Source: Flavobacterium sediminilitoris
GTDB lineage: Bacteria; Bacteroidota; Bacteroidia; Flavobacteriales; Flavobacteriaceae
Length of the DNA: 64,000 bases
Direction of reading: 5' to 3'
Assembly: GCF_023008245.1 (NCBI RefSeq)
Contig: NZ_CP090145.1
Location: forward strand, 1,054,001-1,118,000
Under the pieces are notes generated by a model that saw only the letters and a list, made by a program, of their open reading frames with translations, was not told where the DNA came from and did no database searches. The position numbers and the translations under genes were made by a program. Positions 9,271-18,412 of the stretch are shown here, in pieces; the first letter of the stretch is position 1, and every line of letters starts with the position of its first letter.

Positions 9271-9780
9271 TTATTTATTTTTATTAGCTATTTCTAATAT
9301 TGTATTTACTAGTTTTTCAATATATTTAGGTGGAGAACCTCCATCAAAATCTGGTGTTTGATAAACTTGGTCACCTCTTGTTATTTTTAAATTTGTCATT
9401 GGAGCTCCATCAAAAAAACGCTTTTCTGTAGGTGCTTTTAAATTCGGTAATTCTTCTAAATCAATTTCTTTATAGGCCGCTTCTAATGCTTGAATATCTT
9501 CTGCACTTAATACTGAAGAAACGGGTTTTCCTTCTGAAGAATTTTTAACATAAAGCTTAGTTGCATCAACTGTTATCTTATTGAAATAACCTCTAGACAT
9601 TGATTCATACTCAAATAACGGTAAACTCTGAATTGTAGTCATTTCACTGTTTTTTTCTAATTCTATTTCTTTTTCAGTATTTTCTTTTCCTGATACCAAA
9701 GTAGCTTCTGTTGCTTTCTTCTGACAATTACAACTTGATAGTGTAATTATTAATGCTGATAGAATAGTAATTGCTTTCAT
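9271..9780 (-). CDS. hypothetical lipoprotein between sufS and sufE
   Basis: A 169-residue protein with a lipoprotein signal (ITLSSC, Cys17; a second Cys at 19). After a charged linker, residues ~45-165 form a compact domain with an LFEYESMSRGYF start, KITVDATKLYV, and a late DFDGGSPPKYIEKLVNTI. I do not recognise a characterised family; small periplasmic domains of this shape are common in Bacteroidota. It sits 18 bp after sufS and 2 bp before sufE, so it is co-transcribed with cytoplasmic Fe-S genes, which is odd for an envelope lipoprotein. Function unknown. Confidence 0.75.
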   Translation of the reverse strand: MKAITILSALIITLSSCNCQKKATEATLVSGKENTEKEIELEKNSEMTTIQSLPLFEYESMSRGYFNKITVDATKLYVKNSSEGKPVSSVLSAEDIQALEAAYKEIDLEELPNLKAPTEKRFFDGAPMTNLKITRGDQVYQTPDFDGGSPPKYIEKLVNTILEIANKNK

Positions 9781-9798
9781 GTTTTATTTGTTGTTTGT

Positions 9799-11019
9799 TT
9801 ATGATAACATCATTTTTGCTTTTTTTACGGCTTCTACAAATATATCAATTTCTTCCTTAGTATTATAAAACGCAAAACTAGCCCTTATTGTACCTGGTAT
9901 TTTGTAAAAATCCATTATAGGCTGTGCACAATGATGTCCTGTGCGCACCGCTATACCTAGTTTATCTATAATCGTGCCAATATCATAAGGGTGAATTCCA
10001 TTAATATTAAATGAAATTACGGATGCTTTCTTTGTTAAGTCTTTTGGTCCATAAATAGTAACTCCTTCAATTTCTTGAAGTTTCTCTGTTCCATGTACTA
10101 ATAATTCATGCTCATAAGCCGAAATATTATCAAACCCAATTGCATTCATATAATCTATAGCTGCACCAAAAGCAATTCCACCACAAATATTTGGTGTTCC
10201 TGCTTCAAATTTATGAGGCAAATCTGCATACGTTGTTTTTTCAAACGTTACAGTTGCAATCATTTCTCCTCCACCTTTATAAGGAGGTAATTTTCGCAAC
10301 CATTCTTCTTTTCCATACAACATTCCAACACCTGTTGGACCACACATTTTATGAGCAGAAGTCACGTAAAAATCAACATCTAATACTTGAACATCTGGTT
10401 TTAAATGAGGACAAGCTTGTGCTCCATCAATTAAAACAGCAGCGCCAACTTCATGTGCTTTATTTATAATATATTCTATTGGATTTAAAGTACCCAAAGC
10501 ATTTGAAATATGATTACAAAAAACTAGTTTCGTTTTATTTGAAAGTAATTTATCATATTCCTCCATAATTAATTCACCTTCTAAACTCATCGGAATCACT
10601 TTCAAAATAGCACCTGTGTTTTCACAAATCATTTGCCAAGGCACAATATTACTATGGTGTTCCAATGCAGAAACAATAATTTCATCTCCTTTTTGTAAAA
10701 TTGATGCAAAGCCATTCGCAACCAAATTTATACTTTCTGTCGTTCCAGAAGTTAGAATTATTTCGTAGTTATGCTTTGCATTAAAATGCTTTTGAATTTT
10801 AAAACGCGCTTCTTCATAAGCGTCTGTTGCTAATTGACTAAGTGTATGCACTCCACGATGAATATTAGCATTATATCTTGAATAATAATCAACAATAGTA
10901 TCTATTACTACTTGAGGAGTTTGAGAAGTGGCACCGTTATCGAAATATATTAAAGGTTTTCCATTTACTTGCTGAGAAAGAATTGGAAAATCGGCTCTTA
11001 TTTTTTGAACATCAAACAT
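9799..11019 (-). CDS. sufS: cysteine desulfurase SufS
   Basis: A 406-residue PLP-dependent class V aminotransferase-fold enzyme that converts cysteine to alanine and leaves a persulfide for SufE. N-terminal features are YFDNGATSQTP and HRGVHTLS. The PLP lysine is in SAHKMCGPTGVG (~Lys225), and the active-site Cys is in RTGHHCAQP (~Cys363), in the short extended loop typical of group II (SufS/CsdA) enzymes. It has its own TAAATTTG promoter element and lies downstream of a terminator after sufD, so it probably heads a second suf transcription unit with the lipoprotein, sufE and DUF59 genes. Confidence 0.96.
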   Translation of the reverse strand: MFDVQKIRADFPILSQQVNGKPLIYFDNGATSQTPQVVIDTIVDYYSRYNANIHRGVHTLSQLATDAYEEARFKIQKHFNAKHNYEIILTSGTTESINLVANGFASILQKGDEIIVSALEHHSNIVPWQMICENTGAILKVIPMSLEGELIMEEYDKLLSNKTKLVFCNHISNALGTLNPIEYIINKAHEVGAAVLIDGAQACPHLKPDVQVLDVDFYVTSAHKMCGPTGVGMLYGKEEWLRKLPPYKGGGEMIATVTFEKTTYADLPHKFEAGTPNICGGIAFGAAIDYMNAIGFDNISAYEHELLVHGTEKLQEIEGVTIYGPKDLTKKASVISFNINGIHPYDIGTIIDKLGIAVRTGHHCAQPIMDFYKIPGTIRASFAFYNTKEEIDIFVEAVKKAKMMLS

Positions 11020-11037
11020 GTTAAATCAATTTGAGTA

Positions 11038-11045
11038 CAAATTTA
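11038..11045 (-). promoter_or_regulatory. -7 promoter element for sufS unit
   Basis: The minus strand reads TAAATTTG, matching TAnnTTTG, 18 bp upstream of the sufS ATG and after the sufD terminator. Confidence 0.45.
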
Positions 11046-11109
11046 CAACTTGATTATTTAAAATTGGAATAAATAAAGGTTAAAAAACAAATATCACAAT
11101 TATAAAATA

Positions 11110-11140
11110 AAAAGTGTTTCCTAAATTAGGAAACACTTTT
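11110..11140 (-). terminator. rho-independent terminator after sufD
   Basis: A perfect stem AAAAGTGTTTCCTA with a short loop lies between sufD and sufS. In the minus direction it is followed by a T-rich run, so it ends or attenuates the sufABCD transcript before sufS. Confidence 0.8.
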
Positions 11141-11168
11141 TATAAATATATATAATGCTTTTATTAAA

Positions 11169-12485
11169 TTACAACTCAAATCCCATTTTAACGCCTAACT
11201 TGGTAGCTATAATTTTTGTGATTCTTTGTTTTAATTCTGGTATTTTTATACTTTCAATTACTTCATTAGAAAAAGCATACATTAACAATGCACGGGCTTC
11301 TTTTTTAGGGATACCACGTTGTTGCATGTAAAACATAGCGCCTTCATCTAATTGGCCAATTGTGCAACCATGAGAACATTTTACATCATCTGCAAAAATT
11401 TCTAATTGCGGTTTAGCGTTAATTGTTGCCTTTTCACTAATTAGAATATTATTATTTTGCTGAAAAGCATCTGTTTTTTGCGCCTCTTTTTCAACATATA
11501 TTTTACCATTAAACACACCTGTTGAACTATCTCCAAAAATACCTTTGTAATTTTGATGACTTTCGCAATTTGGTTGTGCATGATGCACTAAAGTAAAATG
11601 ATCAACATGTTGTTTATCTCCAATAATTGTAATTCCTTTCAAAGTAGAATCTATTCGTTCTCCTTGATGATAGAAATTCAAATTGTTTCTTGTGATATTT
11701 CCTCCAAAAGAGAAAGTATGAACAGCTACTCTACTTTCTTGTTTCTGAGCAATGTACGTATTATCAATTAAATTAGCCGTTTGTACATCATTTTGGATTT
11801 TATAATAATCTACATTAGCTCTTTTTTGTGCAAAAATTTCTGTTACAGAATTTGTTAAAACTGGGTTCTCGTTTAAGCTTTGATGACGTTCTATTATTTG
11901 AACATGTGCATTTTCTCCAACTACAATTAGATTTCTTGGTTGCACCATTAAGGCTGCTTCTGTTCCCGTAGAAAAATAAACTATTTCAATAGGTTTATCT
12001 GCAACTTTACTTTTTGGTATATTAATAAAAGCTCCTTCTTGTGCAAATGCTGTATTTAATGACGTTAATGATTCGTCCTTTTTAGCTATTTGATTGAAAT
12101 ATGTTTCTAGAACTAATCTATATTTTGGTTTTGTCAACACTGATGATAACAAACAAACATCGATTCCTTCATGTGTTGTTGAAGATAAAAATGAGCTGAA
12201 TTTACCATCAATAAACACTAATTTATAAGTATCTATTTCGTGAAGAAAATATTTTTTTACTGCTGGAAATTCAATTGCATTTTCGTGTTTCGGAAAAACA
12301 GAAAAATCATTTTTCAACACAGCATTTAATGAAGTATACTTCCATTCTTCTTCTTTTTTAGTAGGAAATCCTTTAGCTTCGAAGTTTTTTATAGCTTGGT
12401 TACGTACATCATGTAAATTAGAATCCATGTCTATTTTTTCTTCTAATGCAATGTATGACGAAAGTAATTTATCTTTTAAATCCAT
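11169..12485 (-). CDS. sufD: Fe-S cluster assembly protein SufD
   Basis: A 438-residue SufD, a scaffold partner of SufB in the SufBC2D complex. I chose the ATG giving MDLKDKLLSSY, because SufD proteins of this group begin so; a further in-frame ATG at 12512 would add nine atypical residues. The C-terminal beta-helix half contains the family motifs CSHGCTIGQLDEGAMFY and QRGIPKKEARALLMYAF. The N-terminal helical part has the KKEEEWKYTSL motif. It follows sufC by 122 bp and is followed by a terminator. Confidence 0.95.
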   Translation of the reverse strand: MDLKDKLLSSYIALEEKIDMDSNLHDVRNQAIKNFEAKGFPTKKEEEWKYTSLNAVLKNDFSVFPKHENAIEFPAVKKYFLHEIDTYKLVFIDGKFSSFLSSTTHEGIDVCLLSSVLTKPKYRLVLETYFNQIAKKDESLTSLNTAFAQEGAFINIPKSKVADKPIEIVYFSTGTEAALMVQPRNLIVVGENAHVQIIERHQSLNENPVLTNSVTEIFAQKRANVDYYKIQNDVQTANLIDNTYIAQKQESRVAVHTFSFGGNITRNNLNFYHQGERIDSTLKGITIIGDKQHVDHFTLVHHAQPNCESHQNYKGIFGDSSTGVFNGKIYVEKEAQKTDAFQQNNNILISEKATINAKPQLEIFADDVKCSHGCTIGQLDEGAMFYMQQRGIPKKEARALLMYAFSNEVIESIKIPELKQRITKIIATKLGVKMGFEL

Positions 12486-12607
12486 TTTTTTTGTCTTAAA
12501 ATTGAAAGTCATTTTTAAAAATTTGGGTTTTCAGTAATTTCATAAATTTTCTTGCTTTTAGTCAAGAACTATTCCTTCAAATTATCGAACCTCTCCTTTT
12601 TGAGACT

Positions 12608-13357
12608 TTACACTAATTCTGCTTTTATCCAGTCATATCCTCTTTCTTCCAACTCTAAAGCTAAAGAAGCATCTCCAGATTTAACTATTTTTCCATCCAT
12701 TAAAACATGAACAAAATCAGGAACAATATATTCTAATAATCGTTGATAATGCGTAATTACAACAACAGCATTATCTTTACTTTTTAATTTGTTAACTCCA
12801 TTTGCAACAATACGTAAAGCATCAATATCTAGTCCAGAATCTGTTTCATCAAGAATAGCTACTTTAGGTTCTAACATTGCCATTTGAAAAATTTCATTAC
12901 GTTTCTTTTCTCCTCCAGAAAACCCTTCATTTAAAGAACGAGAAAGGAATTTTTTATCCATTTCTAACAATTCTGATTTTTCACGTATTTTCTTCAACAT
13001 TTCATTAGCAGGCATATCTTCAAGTCCTTTTGCTTTTCTACTTTCATTGATAGCTGTTTTGATAAAGTTAGTTACCGAAACGCCTGGAATTTCAACAGGA
13101 TACTGAAAAGACAAGAAAATCCCTTTATGTGCTCTTTCTTCTGGTGCTAATTCTGATATTTCCTCATCATCAAGAAAAATTTCCCCTTCAGAAACTTCAT
13201 AATTTTCATTTCCAGCTATAATAGAAGATAGCGTTGATTTTCCAGCACCATTTGGTCCCATTATAGCATGTACTTCGCCTGCCTTAACTTCAAGATTTAT
13301 ACCTTTTAATATTGCTTTATCTTCAACTGAAGCGTGTAAATTTTTAATTTGTAACAT
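12608..13357 (-). CDS. sufC: Fe-S cluster assembly ATPase SufC
   Basis: A 249-residue ABC-type ATPase that powers the SufBC2D scaffold. Walker A GPNGAGKST (34-42), signature FSGGEKKRNE, and Walker B followed by DETDSGLD are intact, including the SufC-specific ETDSGLD and the VPDFVHVLMDGKIV C-terminal segment. It lies 10 bp after the FMN reductase gene that separates it from sufB. Confidence 0.97.
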   Translation of the reverse strand: MLQIKNLHASVEDKAILKGINLEVKAGEVHAIMGPNGAGKSTLSSIIAGNENYEVSEGEIFLDDEEISELAPEERAHKGIFLSFQYPVEIPGVSVTNFIKTAINESRKAKGLEDMPANEMLKKIREKSELLEMDKKFLSRSLNEGFSGGEKKRNEIFQMAMLEPKVAILDETDSGLDIDALRIVANGVNKLKSKDNAVVVITHYQRLLEYIVPDFVHVLMDGKIVKSGDASLALELEERGYDWIKAELV

Positions 13358-13367
13358 TGTCTTTATT

Positions 13368-13853
13368 TTATATAAAAGCTAATTCTAAATTTTGTTTTTC
13401 TTTTGGCGTATCTGCATTAAAATGTTTTTCGCCTAAATATTTTATTCCTAAATAATCTGCTGATTTTTGAAAAGGAATATAAAAATCATTTTCTAATTCG
13501 TCATCATGTGAATTTGAAATGACTGCCATGTTTTTTCCTCTTAATTTTCTGCCTGTTTCTTTTTCAATTCGCAATAAATCGGAAAAGCGGTCAAAAAACA
13601 CTTTCATTATTCCACTCATACTATACCAATATACTGGTGTTGCAAAAATCAAAGTATCGTACTTTTCAATTATACTTTTTATTAGTATGAAAAAATCATC
13701 ATTTTTATTTTTACTTTCATAATCATAATAAGAAAAATTATAATCACTCAAGTTTATTATATCTATATTATATTGGTCAGCAATCGCATCAGCTATTCTT
13801 GTTGTATTTCCATTTTTACGAGACGAACCAATTATAATTACTGATTTACTCAT
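13368..13853 (-). CDS. NADPH-dependent FMN reductase/flavodoxin-like protein inside the suf operon
   Basis: A 161-residue flavodoxin-fold protein. The N-terminal GSSRKNGNT loop (9-17) is the FMN phosphate-binding motif, and TPVYWYSMSGIMKVFFDR is the second FMN-contact motif of NAD(P)H-dependent FMN reductases (NADPH_dep_FMN_red/flavodoxin_2 type). Its ATG shares one base with the sufB stop (TAATG), which points to translational coupling, and sufC follows after 10 bp. An electron-transfer or Fe(III)-reducing role in cluster assembly is plausible from position, but is inference. Confidence 0.85.
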   Translation of the reverse strand: MSKSVIIIGSSRKNGNTTRIADAIADQYNIDIINLSDYNFSYYDYESKNKNDDFFILIKSIIEKYDTLIFATPVYWYSMSGIMKVFFDRFSDLLRIEKETGRKLRGKNMAVISNSHDDELENDFYIPFQKSADYLGIKYLGEKHFNADTPKEKQNLELAFI

Positions 13854-15301
13854 TATCCAACTGAACCTTCTAATGAAATTTCCAATAGTTTTTGAGCTTC
13901 AACAGCAAATTCCATTGGTAATTTATTTAAAACTTCTTTACTGAATCCATTTACAATTAGCGCAATCGCTTTTTCTGTTGGAATTCCTCTTTGATTGCAA
14001 TAAAAAACTTGATCTTCTCCAATTTTTGAAGTAGTTGCTTCATGTTCTATTTTTGCAGATGCATTTTTACTTTCAATATAAGGAAAAGTATGTGCTCCAC
14101 ATTCATTACCCATTAACAAACTATCACATTGAGAAAAGTTTCGTGCATTTTCAGCTCTTGATGAAATTTGCACTAACCCTCTATAGCTATTTTGCGACTT
14201 CCCAGCAGAAATTCCTTTTGATATAATAGTAGATTTAGTGTTTTTCCCTAAATGTACCATTTTTGTACCAGTATCTGCTTGTTGGTAATTATTAGTAACT
14301 GCAATTGAGTAAAACTCACCTATTGAATTATCTCCTTTCAAAATACAAGAAGGGTATTTCCAAGTTACTGCCGAACCTGTTTCTACTTGTGTCCAAGATA
14401 TTTTTGCATTTTTCTCACATATACCTCTCTTGGTTACAAAATTATAAACACCACCTTTTCCTTCTTTATTACCAGGAAACCAATTTTGAACAGTTGAATA
14501 TTTTATTTCTGCATTATCTAAAGCAATTAATTCTACAACTGCTGCGTGCAATTGATTTTCATCACGACTTGGAGCAGTACAACCTTCAAGATATGAAACA
14601 TAACTTCCCTCGTCAGCAATTACTAGTGTTCTTTCAAACTGTCCCGTTCCTCCTTGATTAATACGGAAATATGTTGATAATTCCATTGGACAACGAACTC
14701 CTTTTGGAATATAACAAAAACTACCATCTGAAAAAACAGCTGAATTTAATGCTGCATAAAAATTATCCTTTTGCGGAACAACTGTTCCTAAATATTTACG
14801 AACTAATTCTGGATATTCCTGAATTGCCTCAGAAATACTCATAAAAATAATTCCTTTTTCTGCTAGTGTTTTCTTAAAAGTTGTAGCTACTGAGACAGAA
14901 TCAACTACAATGTCAATAGCAACATTGTTTATTTTTTTCTGTTCGTCAACTGAAATCCCTAACTTTTTATACATTTCTAAAAGTTCTGGATCAACATCAT
15001 CTAACGTCTTATTTGGATCTGCTTTTTTAGGTGCAGAATAATACGAAATAGCTTGGAAATCGGGTTTAGTATAATGCACGTTTGCCCATTCTGGTTCTAT
15101 CATTTCTTCCCAAGCTCTATAAGCTTCTAATCTCCAGTCTGTCATCCATTCTGGTTCATTTTTCTTTTTTGATATTGCTCTAACTATATCTTCATTTAAA
15201 CCAATAGGAAACGTTTCCGATTCTATATCAGTATAAAATCCGTATTCGTATTCTTTGTTTTGTAATTCGACTTTTAAGTCGTCTTCAGTATATTTATTCA
15301 T
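13853..15301 (-). CDS. sufB: Fe-S cluster assembly protein SufB
   Basis: A 482-residue SufB, the main scaffold on which clusters form in SufBC2D. Family motifs are [16 protein letters not shown] near the N-terminus, [20 protein letters not shown] in the middle, [20 protein letters not shown], and the C-terminal [19 protein letters not shown] and [17 protein letters not shown]. The length is normal for bacterial SufB. It lies 9 bp after the A-type carrier gene and overlaps the FMN reductase start by one base. Confidence 0.97.
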   Translation of the reverse strand: MNKYTEDDLKVELQNKEYEYGFYTDIESETFPIGLNEDIVRAISKKKNEPEWMTDWRLEAYRAWEEMIEPEWANVHYTKPDFQAISYYSAPKKADPNKTLDDVDPELLEMYKKLGISVDEQKKINNVAIDIVVDSVSVATTFKKTLAEKGIIFMSISEAIQEYPELVRKYLGTVVPQKDNFYAALNSAVFSDGSFCYIPKGVRCPMELSTYFRINQGGTGQFERTLVIADEGSYVSYLEGCTAPSRDENQLHAAVVELIALDNAEIKYSTVQNWFPGNKEGKGGVYNFVTKRGICEKNAKISWTQVETGSAVTWKYPSCILKGDNSIGEFYSIAVTNNYQQADTGTKMVHLGKNTKSTIISKGISAGKSQNSYRGLVQISSRAENARNFSQCDSLLMGNECGAHTFPYIESKNASAKIEHEATTSKIGEDQVFYCNQRGIPTEKAIALIVNGFSKEVLNKLPMEFAVEAQKLLEISLEGSVG

Positions 15302-15310
15302 TTTTTAAAT

Positions 15311-15640
15311 TTAAAGTGAAAAAGATTCTCCGCAACCACAAGTACGTTGTGCATTTGGATTATTAAAAACGAAACCTTTTCCGTTTAAACCTCCTGAAAA
15401 TTCTAATATTGTTCCAACAAGGTATAAAAAACTTTTTTTCTCTACCGCTATCTTAATATTATTATCTTCAAAAACCTTATCATTTTCACCTAATTCTTTG
15501 TCAAATTTTAATTCATAAGACAAACCAGAGCAACCACCACTTTTAACACCAACTCTAACATAATCTTGAGTAGCATCAAAGCCGTCGTCTTTCATCATTT
15601 CAACTATTTTTTTACTAGCTGTATCAGATACTTTAATCAT
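15311..15640 (-). CDS. sufA: A-type Fe-S carrier (SufA/IscA/HesB family)
   Basis: A 109-residue A-type carrier with the three conserved cysteines: SGGCSGLSYEL and the terminal RTCGCGESF. These proteins bind and transfer Fe-S clusters or iron to targets. It is the first gene of the suf operon, preceded by a TATATTTG promoter element. The name sufA is assigned by context; IscA-type and ErpA-type carriers share these motifs. Confidence 0.92.
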   Translation of the reverse strand: MIKVSDTASKKIVEMMKDDGFDATQDYVRVGVKSGGCSGLSYELKFDKELGENDKVFEDNNIKIAVEKKSFLYLVGTILEFSGGLNGKGFVFNNPNAQRTCGCGESFSL

Positions 15641-15669
15641 ACTTATTTTGATTTTGTCTAAATTAACTG

Positions 15670-15677
15670 CAAATATA
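15670..15677 (-). promoter_or_regulatory. -7 promoter element for the sufABCD operon
   Basis: The minus strand reads TATATTTG, matching TAnnTTTG, 29 bp upstream of the sufA start, in the 164-bp divergent gap shared with the hydrolase gene. Confidence 0.5.
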
Positions 15678-15804
15678 ATTCATATAATGCTTATTACAAG
15701 GCTTCATAACATTTTTATAACTTATTCTTTCATAATTTTTATTTATAACTACCATAAAATCTATATTCACTCCAAATTTTGTAAATTGCGTAAATTTTAA
15801 AAAA

Positions 15805-16665
15805 ATGAATCTTTACCCTATTGAATCTGGTAATTTCAAATTAGATGGTGGTGCCATGTTTGGTGTTGTACCAAAAACTATTTGGAATAGAACAAATCCT
15901 GCCGATGAAAATAACTTAATTGACATTGCAGCTCGTTGTTTATTAATTGAAAATGGAAATCGATTAATTTTAATTGATACTGGAATGGGGAACAAACAAT
16001 CTGATAAGTTCTTTGGATATTATTCTTTATGGGGAAATCATTCTCTTGATAAGTCTTTACAAGAAAAAGGGTTTCATAGAGATGATATTACAGATGTTTT
16101 CATGACACATTTACATTTTGATCATTGTGGAGGAAGTGTTATATGGAATAAAAACAAAACGGGTTATGAGGTTGGATTCAAAAATGCTAAATTTTGGACA
16201 AATGAAAATCACTGGGATTGGGCAACAAATCCAAATTCTCGTGAGAAAGCTTCATTCTTAAAAGAAAACATTTTACCTATTGAAGAAAGTGGTCAATTAA
16301 ACTTTATTTCAAGAGCAGAAAATGGATTTTTAGAAAAAAGCGATTTAGGATTTGGCATATTCTTTGCCGATGGTCACACTGAAAAACAAATGATTCCAAT
16401 GATTAATTATAACGGAAAAACTATTTGTTTTATGGCTGATTTATTACCAACTTTAGGACATATCCCTCTTCCATACGTTACTGGTTATGATACTAGGCCT
16501 TTACTATCAATGAATGAAAAAGATATTTTTTTAAAGAAAGCTGTAGAAAACAATTACTATTTATTTCTAGAACACGATGCTCATAATCAAATTATAACTG
16601 TTCAAAATACAGAAAAAGGTGTTCGGTTAAAAGAAATTTTCACATGCGATGAAATCTTAAAATAG
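15805..16665 (+). CDS. metallo-beta-lactamase fold hydrolase
   Basis: A 286-residue cytoplasmic MBL-fold enzyme. The metal motif THLHFDHCGG gives HxHxDH at residues 102-107; further likely ligands are the His in ADGHTEKQMIP, the Asp in FMADLLP and the late EHDAH. It has no signal peptide. The overall pattern resembles the quorum-quenching lactonase/glyoxalase II-like branch rather than true beta-lactamases, but the substrate is not predictable. It is transcribed divergently from the suf operon and probably alone. Confidence 0.88.
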   Translation: MNLYPIESGNFKLDGGAMFGVVPKTIWNRTNPADENNLIDIAARCLLIENGNRLILIDTGMGNKQSDKFFGYYSLWGNHSLDKSLQEKGFHRDDITDVFMTHLHFDHCGGSVIWNKNKTGYEVGFKNAKFWTNENHWDWATNPNSREKASFLKENILPIEESGQLNFISRAENGFLEKSDLGFGIFFADGHTEKQMIPMINYNGKTICFMADLLPTLGHIPLPYVTGYDTRPLLSMNEKDIFLKKAVENNYYLFLEHDAHNQIITVQNTEKGVRLKEIFTCDEILK

Positions 16666-16743
16666 TGTTAATACATCAATGAAATGTAACTTTTTAAACT
16701 GATTTTTGTCAAATAAAATTAATAGAATAATAAAACTATATAA

Positions 16744-18336
16744 ATGAGAAATTTAAAACCAATTTATTTATCAACTGCTTTAGCATTAGTTTTAGCTAGT
16801 TGTGGTGGTGCAAAACAAATAATCTCTACTCCAGTAGAAAATATTGATACTTTACCTTTAAAAGTTACTCCATTAGCTGAGAATGATTTAAAAAGATGGA
16901 GTCATTTAGATTTAGTAAGAGATACTGTTCCTGGAATGAGTGTTGACAAAGCATACTCTGAATTACTAAAAAACAAAAAAGGTTCAACTGTAATTGTAGG
17001 AATTGTTGATTCAGGAGTAGATATTCGTCATGAAGATTTACAAGGTGTAATTTGGGTTAATCCAAAAGAAATTGCTGGAAATGGAATAGATGATGACAAA
17101 AATGGTTACATCGATGATATTAATGGATGGAATTTCCTTGGAGACAGCAATAATGAGCAATTAGAAATGACTCGTATTGTTAAAAAAGGACCTGGAACTC
17201 CAGAATACGACAAAGCAAAAGCTCAACTAGAAGAGGAATTAGCTGGCATAATGCAAACTAAACAGCAAATTGATATGATTGTTGCTGCTGATAAAGCTAT
17301 AAAAGAGCATCTAAAAAAAGACAATTTTAACTTAGATGATGTTAAAGCTATAGAAACTTCAGATGAAAAGTTATCACAATACAAAGCTATATTTACACAA
17401 ATTTTATCAGGAACTTCAAAAGAAGATTTTGATAAAAGAATAAAAGCAGGAGTAGATTTTGTTTATGGGCAATTAAACTACAATTTAAATGTAGATTTTG
17501 ATGGTCGTTCTATAGTAGGAGATAACCCAGAAGACATTAAGGACACTAAATATGGTAACAATAATGTTATTGGACCAGATCCTGAAGATGCAAAACATGG
17601 TACTCACGTATCTGGAATTGTTGCACAAGTAAGAAACAACAACAAAGGTGGTGACGGTGTTGCTAATAATGTTAAAATTATGGCAGTTAGAGCTGTTCCA
17701 AATGGCGACGAATATGACAAAGATATTGCTCTAGGAATTCGTTACGCTGTAGATAATGGTGCAAAAGTAATCAATGGTTCATTTGGTAAGTATTACTCTC
17801 CAAACAAAGAATGGGTTCAAGATGCATTAAAATATGCTGCTAAAAAAGACGTTTTAGTAATCTTTGCAGCTGGAAATGATTCTAAAGACTTAGATGTAGA
17901 AAACAAATACCCAAGTGATTCTTACGATGGTTCTCCTGAAATTTCAAACAATGTTTTAATTATCGGTGCATTAGCTCCAAGTTATGGTATAAATGAAGTA
18001 GCTGGATTTTCAAATTATGGAACTAAAAATGTAGATATTTTTGCTCCTGGTGTTCAAATTTATGCTACTACTCCAAATCAAACTTATGAGTATTTACAAG
18101 GTACATCTATGGCTTCACCAAATGTAGCTGGAGTTGCTGCTTTAATTCGTTCATATTATCCAAAGTTATCTGCTTCTCAAGTAAAACAAATTATTATGGA
18201 AAGTGGAACTCCATTAAAAAACGAAGTAAAAGTAGGAGAAGATCAACATAAAGCAAATTTTTCAACTATTTCTAAAACAGGAAAAATTGTAAATGCTTAC
18301 AATGCTTTATTAATGGCAGAACAAATGTCAAAATAA
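16744..18336 (+). CDS. S8 subtilisin-family serine protease, lipoprotein
   Basis: A 530-residue secreted protease with a lipobox-like signal (LVLASC, Cys20). The catalytic triad is Asp89 in GIVDSGVDIRHEDL, His285 in HGTHVSGIVA and Ser455 in GTSMASPNVAG. About 195 residues separate Asp and His, far more than in subtilisin; the extra part is a charged, probably helical insert (~140-250). This architecture recurs in Bacteroidota envelope S8 proteases. It lacks a T9SS sorting domain, so it is probably membrane-anchored in the periplasm or outer membrane. A terminator follows. Confidence 0.93.
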   Translation: MRNLKPIYLSTALALVLASCGGAKQIISTPVENIDTLPLKVTPLAENDLKRWSHLDLVRDTVPGMSVDKAYSELLKNKKGSTVIVGIVDSGVDIRHEDLQGVIWVNPKEIAGNGIDDDKNGYIDDINGWNFLGDSNNEQLEMTRIVKKGPGTPEYDKAKAQLEEELAGIMQTKQQIDMIVAADKAIKEHLKKDNFNLDDVKAIETSDEKLSQYKAIFTQILSGTSKEDFDKRIKAGVDFVYGQLNYNLNVDFDGRSIVGDNPEDIKDTKYGNNNVIGPDPEDAKHGTHVSGIVAQVRNNNKGGDGVANNVKIMAVRAVPNGDEYDKDIALGIRYAVDNGAKVINGSFGKYYSPNKEWVQDALKYAAKKDVLVIFAAGNDSKDLDVENKYPSDSYDGSPEISNNVLIIGALAPSYGINEVAGFSNYGTKNVDIFAPGVQIYATTPNQTYEYLQGTSMASPNVAGVAALIRSYYPKLSASQVKQIIMESGTPLKNEVKVGEDQHKANFSTISKTGKIVNAYNALLMAEQMSK

Positions 18337-18360
18337 TAAAACTTAAATTATGTATAAACA

Positions 18361-18399
18361 AACCACAAAGCAAACTGAATAGTCACTTTGTGGTTTTTT
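18361..18399 (+). terminator. rho-independent terminator
   Basis: The perfect 10-bp stem AACCACAAAG / CTTTGTGGTT with a 15-nt loop and T run ends the S8 protease gene; the M1 peptidase starts 14 bp later. Confidence 0.8.
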
Positions 18400-18412
18400 A
18401 ATTTTTTAAAGA

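Noticed and set aside
12486..12512. Upstream ATG of sufD (adds nine residues)
   Set aside because: SufD proteins of this group start at the MDLKDK position, and the extra residues are atypical.
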